29,979 bases of DNA from NCBI GenBank assembly GCA_003049485.1, contig PYST01000423.1, forward strand, positions 1-29,979, in the 5' to 3' direction. Source of the stretch: Ophioceras dolichostomum (Eukaryota > Ascomycota > Sordariomycetes > Magnaporthales > Ophioceraceae). This document shows, in pieces, positions 1 to 8,235 of this stretch. The translations under genes and the position numbers were made by a program. The notes under the pieces were generated by a model. That model did no database searches, was not told the origin of the DNA, and worked only from the letters and a program-made list of their open reading frames with translations. Numbering within the stretch: the first letter of the stretch is position 1; each line of letters starts with the position of its first letter.

Positions 1-790
1 TTGTCGTACGAGCCCGACGCCACGAGCCGGCCGTCGCTCGAGAACGCCACCGACCTAACCCACTCCGTATGGCCCTGCAGCGTCTGGTTCAGCTGGCCTG
101 TAGCCGCGTCCCAGAGCTTGACGGTGTTGTCCCACGAGCCCGACGCCACGAGCCGGCCGTCGCATGAGAACGCCACCGACCTGACCCCGTCCGTATGGCC
201 CTCCAGCGNCGACGCCACGAGCCGGCCGTCGCATGAGAACGCCACCGACCTAACCCACTCCGTATGGCCCTGCAGCGTCTGGTTCAGCTGGCCTGTAGCC
301 GCGTCCCAGAGCTTGACGGTGTTGTCCCACGAGCCCGACGCCACGAGCCGGCCGTCGCATGAGAACGCCACCGACCTAACCCACTCCGTATGGCCCTGCA
401 GCGTCTGGTTTAGCTGGCCCGTAGCCGCGTCCCAGAGCTTGACGGTCTTGTCGTACGAGCCCGACGCCACGAGCCGGCCGTCGCATGAGAACGCCACCGA
501 GTTGACCCCGTACGTATGGCCCTGCAGCGTCTGGTTCAGCTGGCCCGTAGCCGCGTCCCAGAGCTTGACGGTCTTGTCCTCCGAGCCCGACGCCACGAGC
601 CGGCCGTCGCGCGAGAACGCGACCGACCTGACCCCCTCCGTATGGCCCTGCAGCGTCTGGTTCAGCTGGCCCGTAGCCGCGTCCCAGAGCTTGACGGTCT
701 TATCCTCCGAGCCCGACGCCACGAGCCGGCCGTCGCATGAGAACGCTACCGAGTTGACCCAGCCCGTATGGCCCTCCAGCGTTCGCCAGC
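1..790 (-). repeat. Tandem 126-bp WD40 repeat array
   Basis: Direct 126-bp repeats, each coding one 42-residue WD blade on the minus strand (core TVKLWDAATGQL then QGHT). A marker word recurs at 15, 141, 210, 336, 462, 588 and 714, so spacing is exactly 126 except 141 to 210, which is 69 and contains an N. Copies are almost identical. Differences cluster at a few codons: residues after GHT (GW, EG, YG, EW, EW, DG, EW from the N-terminal end), the following N or R, and the residue in SGS-x-D (E, Y or W). This pattern of homogenised framework with a few variable surface positions is known from HNWD allorecognition genes. Confidence 0.93.
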
Positions 791-2668
791 ACGCGCTCCA
801 TTTGTCTCGCACTACGGGGGTTGGCAAAATTCTGTGCAGGCTCTTTCGTCCAAACAGAGTTCTCGTAACGCTGTGATTTGGGCTGAAAACAAGACCAGAA
901 GCATAAAGCTGGAGGGGATATTTCTCTACTACTGATCCGAAGTAAAGAATAAATCGCCAGGTATCGTGGACCAGGTCGGTTAGTCGAGGTGGCAGCTTTT
1001 CCTACACAATGCCATTAGCCTTAATAACAGAAAAGAGTGGAGAGAATCATTTGAATTTACCTGACTTTTCAGCAGCTCTTCCAGTTTGCCCAGGGATTTG
1101 ACTCCTTTTGGGATTTCTATCAGAAGACTCAGTGCCTCAAACCAGTAGAGGACCTTCTGCTGGTAGAAAGCATAGACCGGCCCGTCGTCTCGAAGATCAT
1201 CCAAAACCTGAGCGTTGCATAGATGATCGACCCAAAATACACACGAGTAGGCTACCTCGGCCAAGGGATCCGGGTCTGGCGGTTGGACGTCGTTGATAAA
1301 GAATCCTGGCGCGCGCAGGTTGTACATGTCCCGCTGTAGGATTTGTGTCATATACTCGATCGACCGAGACAGGATTAGCTTATGCCCCTCAGCATATCCA
1401 TTGGGGAAAATCTGGGGCAGGATATCCGAGCTGGTTGGGGTTGTAACGAGGTAGTCTTTGGCCGACTGGTGGACAAAGTAGACAGTTGCGTCCTTTATAG
1501 TAAAAAGGCCGCATCGCTTTACAATGTCTATAATGTCCTCGATTTCTTCGATGTCCTCGTCTTCGGGCCGTGTGACCAAGGCTGCCATTTCTGACAAGCA
1601 AAGCGGCCGGTATGCGTTGACGGCGACTATGAGGACCTGTCTGCACAGCTCTGTATCATCCGAATCTTCGAGGTTGATGATTCGGTGCATCATCTGTGCG
1701 TATATGCCATATAACTTCGGCGGCATCTCGCGAACACGTTGAACGGCCTTGCCAAGCCTGCATCCCTCGATCTGTTTGCAGGCAAGGGCCACCCAGAGGA
1801 AGGTTCCATCAGCCTTCTCACGGAGGATTGCAGTAATCTTCTGCCGCTTCTTTTTGATACTGGCTGCAGAGGACTTGTTCCGGTGCTTCTCGACAAACTG
1901 CGACATCTTGTGGTCGATGTAGGCATTGACGGAGCCCCTCACGGCCTCGGCGTTCAGCTCAAGGCAAAGACGGGTCCTGTTCGCATGGACCTCGAGCGTA
2001 TTCTCAATGTCAGGTTCGTTTCTGCTCGATACGAGCCACTTGACATTGTGGTTCTCCTTCGACGTCTTGCAAATCAGATTGATGAGCTGCTTGAGTCCGG
2101 GCTCGTCGCGCTTGCACTCGTCAAGGGCATCAATGATGAGGATCGCTCCTCTCGCCGCCTCGTCATCGAGCATTGCTTGGAGGACCTTTTCAAGGCTGTA
2201 AAAGGCCCTAGAGCCGTCGAACAGCTCTTTACCAAGGTCCTTGAATGCTACCTCCACGTGGCGCAGAAGGGAGCTCTTGCGCTTCACCAGCATCCATATC
2301 AAACTGCGCAGTACAGAAGTCGCCGTATTGACTCGGTCGTCCATAGCTTGGCAGAAGAAGTAGGACAAGTGCGTGGAGTCGAAGCGCTCGAGCTCGCGAA
2401 TGATGCCCATGAGAAGCATCGTCTTGCCTTTGCCGGCGTCGCCCTTGATCCACAATAGGGTCTTCGCGTCAATGTCGCTGCGGCTCCTATCGACAAACTC
2501 TTTGTACTCGTTGTTGTTGAAAATCCAGCGGTATGAATCGGCTAGCAGATCGTCTTTCCGCTGTTCGAGCGATTTCATCTCCGCCTCCATATCTGCAATG
2601 CACAGCTTCCCCAGAAGATTGTCAGTGAAGCTCTTTTTATTTGTGTAGGTAACTGCCGCATCAACCAT
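1..2668 (-). CDS. NACHT-WD40 NLR protein, HET-E/HNWD type (C-terminus beyond window)
   Basis: Fungal STAND/NLR sensor, expected to oligomerise through its NACHT NTPase after ligand binding by the WD40 propeller. I start it at the ATG at 2668; an upstream TTG in the same frame is not a credible eukaryotic start. Exon 1 is 2668-1061 and exon 2 runs from 1001 off the left edge. The 59-nt intron (1060-1002) has a GTAAAT donor, a CTAAT-like branch site and a GTGTAG acceptor, and joins the frame in phase 0. Walker A GDAGKGKT is near residues 76-83 and Walker B ILIIDALDEC near 176-185. Exon 2 opens with the usual pre-propeller linker (LQLYASGLVFSP, then WRTLEGHTGWVNSVAFS) and passes into 42-residue WD blades. 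The blade frame has no in-frame ATG, so ORF callers miss it and report an antisense frame instead. The N-terminus is short, with no recognisable effector domain; the PNP gene directly upstream may supply one. Family assignment is firm, the start less so. Confidence 0.9.
209..209. other. Single-N gap join inside the WD array
   Basis: One ambiguous base sits where a blade is interrupted. The blade spacing here is 69 instead of 126 bp, that is 57 bp short, a multiple of three, so the frame survives by chance or design. About 57 bases of a blade are absent around the N. The likely reason is assembly collapse or a contig join in near-identical repeats, so the copy number here is not reliable. Confidence 0.8.
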
Positions 2669-2965
2669 GTTAGAATTGTTATTTCTACTATTTTCAGAAC
2701 TCCTAGCCGCCAATAATCCGTGGTAGAGGTTCGATTCATAAATAAACGGAATAAAGAATCAAGCTCAAAGCTTAGTCCCACAATACTTCTGAAGTAACCA
2801 AAAAAGGAAATGGATGATGTGTCGGCAAGGAGAAAGAAAATCGGTAAAAAGAACAAAGGAATCTGGTCGTCAAAAGGATGAGAAATTGGTAGCAAGGTAA
2901 GAAACTAAATGGGAAACAAGTTGAAATAGGAGGTGAGATGGAAATGCGGTTTCCACGGCTGGATT

Positions 2966-4135
2966 CTACTTGCCGAATGTCAACTGGGGTAAGCCAGTAA
3001 TGTTATTAATGCCAATGAGACCATTGCTATTAGGGGCATTGATCGTATCGACTTTCTGGACACCGGCTACGCTTCCGACTTGCTCTTTCAGAGCAGGACC
3101 CGCAGCATCATCTTTAGGCCACAGCTTGACTTGACCCAGGATGGCCACGGCCACGGAAGCACCAGTTGCTGTTGCCCACTCCTGGCTCTTCTTGTTCTTG
3201 TGGCTGTCGGCGTAGTCGCAAATGCCTTTCACCACGAGGCAGGGGACTTGTTCCCAGATTCCGGCCGCCTCCATCTCGAAACCGATTACTTCCCCGATGT
3301 TCTTGGCTTTAGCTGTGCTGATGATCTTATCCCGATGATCGGCCGACTTCATGACCTGGCTGCCCGATGCAAACCCACCGAAGAAGATGCGACCCCACTC
3401 TACGACGGCATGCTGCTCTGCACGACGGCCTCTCTTTACGAGCTTGTTTGTGTCGCAGCCTACATCGGCACAGGTTGCCTTCGTGGCACGCTGGCAGAAG
3501 TCGTTTGCTTCGCAATCCAAACAATCCCCATTCTGGTGCCTGTGAACATAATCGGATGGGAAAATCTGGTCTTCGCCGTCGGCGAGGGGTTTGTAACCGG
3601 TCTCTGCCGCCTGTAGGCGTTGAAGGTTGGCAGTTACATCAGCCCGCAGGCTGTTGTTGTCACTTGCCGTGTTCAATTTCGCGAGCAAGGTACGGACATC
3701 AGGATTCGCACGACCAAGCGCGTCAGTGGTGTCGGTCTTCGGATCGAACCCGGCCGGGGTCTGCCTGCCAAACTCGTAATGGAAGACATGCGTGCTGATG
3801 ATCACGTCGCCATGGAAGGCATCCTTTCCCTGGATCCAAGGCGGAGCCCCGCAGATACCCACGAGCAACGCCAGTTTGAGATTGCAGAAGCTTCTCCTGA
3901 GGTCCGCCGCGGCCGTCGCGGCCTCCTTTACGCCCATCGTCCGAAGGGTAACAAGGACGACCTCATGTTCATGGAATGTGCCAGATTTGTAGTCGTTGTA
4001 GTCGCCTTCGACTTTCGGCAATTCCTTCAGTTCTGTGTTGACGTTGCGGAGTAGGTCTATGGCGTCGCGTTCTTTGGGAAGCGCGCAAATGATGGCAATG
4101 TGGAAAGCCCTGCGATCGGTTGCAGGTGGAGACAT
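2966..4135 (-). CDS. PNP_UDP-fold (MTAN/phosphorylase-like) protein, putative NLR partner
   Basis: A 389-residue single-exon protein of the purine/uridine phosphorylase superfamily. This fold cleaves the glycosidic bond of nucleosides and is also a common N-terminal domain of fungal NLRs. Visible hallmarks: FHIAIICALPKERDAI at 11-26, LLVGICGAPPW at 90-100, GDVIISTHVFHYEFGR at 109-124, ASGSQVMKSADHRDK at 256-270, the FEMEAAG glutamate motif at 286-292, and GICDYADSHKNKKSQEWA with the conserved Asp at 304-321. A Cys-rich insert (residues 205-227) precedes the second half. After the fold ends near residue 340 comes a 50-residue tail ending in a Gly/Asn-rich segment (NAPNSNGLIGINNITG). The gene ends 297 bp upstream of the NACHT start on the same strand. 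That suggests a separate effector working with the adjacent NLR rather than a housekeeping enzyme; this is inference. Family is secure, substrate unknown. Confidence 0.88.
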   Translation of the reverse strand: MSPPATDRRAFHIAIICALPKERDAIDLLRNVNTELKELPKVEGDYNDYKSGTFHEHEVVLVTLRTMGVKEAATAAADLRRSFCNLKLALLVGICGAPPWIQGKDAFHGDVIISTHVFHYEFGRQTPAGFDPKTDTTDALGRANPDVRTLLAKLNTASDNNSLRADVTANLQRLQAAETGYKPLADGEDQIFPSDYVHRHQNGDCLDCEANDFCQRATKATCADVGCDTNKLVKRGRRAEQHAVVEWGRIFFGGFASGSQVMKSADHRDKIISTAKAKNIGEVIGFEMEAAGIWEQVPCLVVKGICDYADSHKNKKSQEWATATGASVAVAILGQVKLWPKDDAAGPALKEQVGSVAGVQKVDTINAPNSNGLIGINNITGLPQLTFGK

Positions 4136-5230
4136 GATGGAAGGTCAACGAGCAGGTGGAGAGTCGAGCGCTCGAGACCAGCTCACACAGACCGTGCTAG
4201 AGACGAGACGATTGAGCACTGAAACAATAGAAACGTGTAGGAATTATGAATTAGAAATGACGGGCGGTAGAACGACGGAACGTGGGTAATCAGCCTGACC
4301 GGAATAAAGCGTCAAGAAGAACGGGAGGGGAGATGCGCAGGAGTACCACACAGCCGGGGGAGCTCAGGGCGTAAATATAGCAGATAGCGAACTTCCTGCA
4401 GAAGAAGGGAGATTGAAGGAGAAGCCCATGAGAAGCAGTGGCCAGATGAATAGAAAGCGGACAGGACAGAGGAAAAGGCGATCAGAGAGGGGAAATAAAC
4501 AAACCCCCAAATATCGATCTGGCTGCATGAGATTCGTGCACTTTTTCCGGGGGTGTGTAGACATCCAGCGTAACTGGTTGCAGCATTGTCCATGCCAATA
4601 TTCAGCACCAGATGCATGCGACTCCAGCCAACAGCACGAAGTCTGGTGGTAAGGCTGGACTTCGACCTAGACGGGTGAGGCCAACCAGGAAACTCCCAAT
4701 GTAAATTCACGTCGCGCATCATTCAGCATCTGCAATTTGGTCATCATCGCCGGCAAGGACGGAACCCGTCGAGTTCTCCCATCATAATCCCGTCTACATT
4801 CGGGACCGGGCGGAGGATATATTGAATCTGCAAAGGAGGTGGCCGATGAGAAGCTATTGGGCGCCACCGAACACCATTGTGGCGCAGAGCCTCAGCTTGC
4901 TAACTACCACTACCCAATGAGGTAGGAGGTACCAAATAAATGCGGCTTTTTTTCAACTTATTCTTAGGCTATGTGTGGTGCCGCCGAACCGAACAGGGCA
5001 ACCGGTGAGGTCGCGACAAGCGTAATTGGCTTCTTCCTCTTTGAAGTTTGAACCAATATTGATTTTTTTTCTACATAGGCATCCCACTTGCATGTAAGCA
5101 GGCTTGACGCCCGAATGTTATAGCCAGAGTAAGCGATACTGCTTTTCTGGATACGCTGTGGTGTAAAGACTGCAGGACTAACCGGCATCATCAGACGCGA
5201 GACTGTGATATTCAGCTTATCAGCTCAAGC
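4136..5230. other. Intergenic, no supportable gene
   Basis: This stretch lies upstream of both the minus-strand PNP gene and the plus-strand patatin fragment. Short ORFs on both strands have no recognisable motif. I searched it for the missing N-terminal half of the patatin domain (glycine-rich loop and the G-x-S-x-G nucleophile elbow) and found neither. A branch-like CTAAC near 5180 and an AG near 5216 could belong to an intron of a longer patatin gene, but no convincing upstream exon is visible. Confidence 0.6.
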
Positions 5231-6542
5231 AAAGTATTCGTTACAACGACGGTAAACATGGGGAAACAAGGTGTCGTTCTCGCGAACTACATCGGACATC
5301 GTGCAGTGGGAAAGTTACGCTCGACTAAAGGATCTCCATCTGTGAGCTTACATTCATACCCTCAAGTAGACGACGATAACAAGGACGGCAACGACAACGG
5401 TATCAGCAAAAAGAGCGCCTACATCGTCGAGACTGCCCCGGTTAGAGAAAGCCGATTCAATGTCTGGGAGGCGGCTCGGGCCACCTCGGCGGCCCCAACG
5501 TATTTCAGTCCGTTCTGCACGGCGGGCGGTTGGGAGTGCTGGGACGGTTGTCTACTCTTCAACAATCCAGCCAAGGTAGCNGCACGGCGGGCGGTTGGGA
5601 GTGCTGGGACGGTTGTCTACTCTTCAACAATCCAGCCAAGGTAGCTCTCTCTGAGCATCAGAGGCTGTGGCGGCCGGCCGCCGGCACCACCAATTCTCCG
5701 GATATCCTTCTATCTGTGGGCTCGGGAGCGGCGATAATAGGTAGCACTCTCCCTGATAGCGGATGGCTTTCAAAGTGGAAGAGCCTCTTCAAGGTTAGCC
5801 GGGGTTATGTGTACAAGATGATGAACGCCGAGGACCAGTGGGCGACCCACTTCGGGAACCACAAGAACCTCCCGATTCGGTTCGTCCGAATCAACCCAAC
5901 CTTCCCCACCGCCGTCCCATCGGCCGACGACGCCGTTGCCATGCAGGACAGCTCCATGGAGCGCAATACGCGGCTCTACCTCGAAACGGAGGAGGCGAAG
6001 CAGAAGATCACTGACCGTCGTAAGCCGTCTGATCTCAACTACTTTCTACTTCCAGCCGACTTTTTTGGAACATCTCGAGTCAGGAGAGCGGAGGATCAAA
6101 GGTGGAACACTCAACACTCAACAATTATTGCGGCCTCCAGATCCGAAGACGGGGTAGGAAGGAATACCATCCTGCTAGGACTGTAGCTTACGCCACATGT
6201 TTTCCTCCTTTCTCTTTTCTTTCGCACCTCCCAGGCACGATACGCTGCCGGTTCATCAACGGGTCAGACACAGCCAAGAACTTTGCTGAAGCGGTCCTCA
6301 CTCGGTACGGAACTCCTTCGTTCGTGTTGGCCGGCTCCGTAAGGCCCGGGTGGAAGATAGAGGACCAGGACGTCACAGACATGCAGGCCAGCAGCATCTT
6401 CTCCCACACCATCGAGTTCTGCATCCCCGGCGATCTGGAGGAATTCGACCTCAGGCTGCATCTACCCCAGGTGAAGGAAACACCCACGTCCCTGAGTGGC
6501 TCGCCGATGCTCGTCCAGGCTGTACGCGAGGTCCTGGCCTAG
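5231..6542 (+). pseudogene. Patatin-like phospholipase, C-terminal fragment
   Basis: Similarity starts at 5231 (KVFVTTTVN), 27 bp before the first ATG at 5258, and continues through WEAARATSAAPTYFSPF and WDGCLLFNNPAKVAL. The latter carries the Asp of the patatin Ser-Asp dyad, in DGC rather than the usual DGG/DGA. Further on are LSVGSGA and, in another frame, RCRFINGSD to SGSPMLVQAVREVLA, the usual C-terminus, stopping at 6542. The N-terminal half with the catalytic Ser is absent. The frame change between about 6020 and 6234 fits an intron: GTAAGC donor at 6020, CAG acceptor ending 6234, frame-compatible but long at 215 nt; a frameshift is the alternative. A 64-bp duplication around an N at 5581 adds an artefactual frameshift. 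Patatin is another frequent effector domain of fungal NLRs, and an NLR lies 2.6 kb away. I call it a truncated pseudogene, but an unassembled upstream exon cannot be excluded. Confidence 0.72.
5517..5645. repeat. 64-bp direct duplication flanking a single N (assembly join)
   Basis: Bases 5517-5580 are repeated exactly at 5582-5645 with one N between them at 5581. Perfect identity with a single N at the junction is what two overlapping contig ends look like when they are abutted instead of merged. The extra 65 bases shift the patatin frame; counting only one copy, the frame runs on through the DGC motif into the downstream sequence. Confidence 0.9.
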
Positions 6543-8235
6543 GTCTTCCACAGAGCCTGCAATGTAATGTAACGTATTTGCATGTGCTTTACGTGGTCGC
6601 CTACCGTACGCGGCAGGTAACGCGGTACCAGATACAATACAAAACACATTACAATACAACACATTGCAAGACCTGCTCTTCCATCCCCAATTCGACGAGA
6701 AATACACCGACCGATTTGTTTCGCTTCTCACCATGTCGATGAATTGGAGTCAGAGAACTTTCATGATCCCTTTTTACAAAAGCGATCGTTCAATCGCATC
6801 TATGCCATTCGTCTGATGCTTTGTAGCGGTCGGCGGGGGTTTATCTGATCATCACTGCCAGCTTCGCCCTACCCCCACTTCGCTCTCTTTTTTTCTCGAC
6901 AGCCAGAAGCTGGTCGCAAGATGATTTGCTCATGTTCATCTTTGCCCCAGAGTGGAAGCCGAGCAAAGGAGCAAAGGAGCTGTCCTCGTGCCGCTTTACC
7001 GTGCTGAGCCTAGTGGGTTACGTATGCCATGCTTGCTCAAGCCTCCTATCTTATGCTTCTCCTCCCGAGTGGGCGTGAGTCGATCCGTCAAGCTATTTTA
7101 TTCTCTTCCCTACGAGTTTTTCTCGCCAAAACTCGAGAAACTGGGAGCCCGGGTCTATTATTACATTTTCAGCAGCTCCCAGAGCTCAAGCAAGAAGGTC
7201 ATCAGTCTCAGCCGTTGGTGAGGGGCCTTTGTGCTAGTGGCGATAGTCTTGATACGGGACTTGTCATTCACTATATGCAAGCCGCCTTGGCAAGCATGGG
7301 GGATCCCTAACTTGGTGCCCACCACATGGCGAAACCCCCTCCTTGGGCAATATGGGGTAGGAAAAAGAGCTTGGCGATCAAGCCACTGCTCCCCGTAGCC
7401 CTTTTTTATTCGGGGCCGTCGGCTATTTCTCACCGTTACTTCCCTCATATAAATGTCTCTAAAAATGTCCTCCTCCAGTGAGGCGGGCTCGCGGGACAGC
7501 ACTTTTTTTGCATTGTCTACCCCGCTACCGGGCGGATGCACGCACCATTCCCAGCCGTCCGTCCACCCACCTGGTTCAGCCTCGTCATTGCCGTCCCGAT
7601 CTAGAACATTTCCCGGCAGGCCCATTCATCCCCTACCTGTGGTTCCGCCAGTGGCAACTACACACCTAGGTTGTGATTAATATAGCGGTTCGGTCAACAG
7701 AGATTGATAGACCTTACGCGTCCCGGCCTATACCCCCCGAGAAATATGGTGCTCGCGAGAACGGGCTTTCGTTGTCGTTGTCGCCGACGCCACCGTCTCG
7801 CTTGGAGTGGCTGCTGTGTGACGGAGTAGTAGCAGGGGACGTTCGACAGTACACTTCTTCCCTGCTCACTCTTGGTCGAGGGCAAATACCAAGTCATCCC
7901 AGTTCCCGGGGACGGCGGCTTCACTCCTCTTTCCGGCAGGTCATCGACCCATGTTCACAATACGAGGGCTACCAGGGCAAAACGTCGGAAGCGAGGGTCC
8001 GGTACCGACACTCAGCCGCTTGCATTCTAGGTCTCGGGTGAGAGAGAGCTTGTGAACCACGCGAGCATGACGAGGTGAGAGCTCTGACTGGAGACAAAGA
8101 CTCAGCTGTCATCCAGGTATCCGAGAGCTGACTTCAGGGACGCAGTCATATATTCCCGGGGCCAGCGTACCCCGACAGATTCGCTCCTTCCTGACAACTG
8201 GGCACTGATCGACGCCATACCCATCCCATCCCACG
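6543..8235. other. Intergenic between patatin fragment and Pls-like gene
   Basis: About 1.7 kb without a recognisable gene. ORFs on both strands (longest about 154 codons at 7161-7625, minus) show no motif and strong frame shadowing, so I do not call them. An AT-rich element at 6632-6652 recurs downstream of the next gene (listed separately). The last 90 bp before the ATG at 8236 contain a TATA-like CATATATT at 8147-8154 and CATCC repeats, plausible core-promoter material for the plus-strand gene, but unproven. Confidence 0.55.
6632..6652 (+). repeat. Short dispersed element, copy 1
   Basis: A 21-bp AT-rich sequence (core AAACACATTAC) shared with 14540-14560, 19 of 21 identical, both differences A here versus G there. 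In both places a GGTACC lies within about 20 bp upstream, and both sit just downstream of a stop codon. It may be a relic of a small repeat or a 3'-end element. Confidence 0.45.

Noticed and set aside
1..876. Long plus-strand repetitive ORF (MSYEPDATSRPS...)
   Set aside because: It is the antisense of the minus-strand WD40 blades; the 126-bp period and the minus-strand WD motifs explain it fully.
1739..2458. 239-codon plus-strand ORF
   Set aside because: Antisense shadow of the NACHT domain; no motif of its own.
2725..2740. GGTTCGATTC word resembling a tRNA T-arm
   Set aside because: No acceptor stem, D-arm or anticodon arm around it on either strand.
7161..7625. 154-codon minus-strand ORF as a gene
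   Set aside because: No motif, no splice structure, overlapped by other frames; kept only as intergenic.
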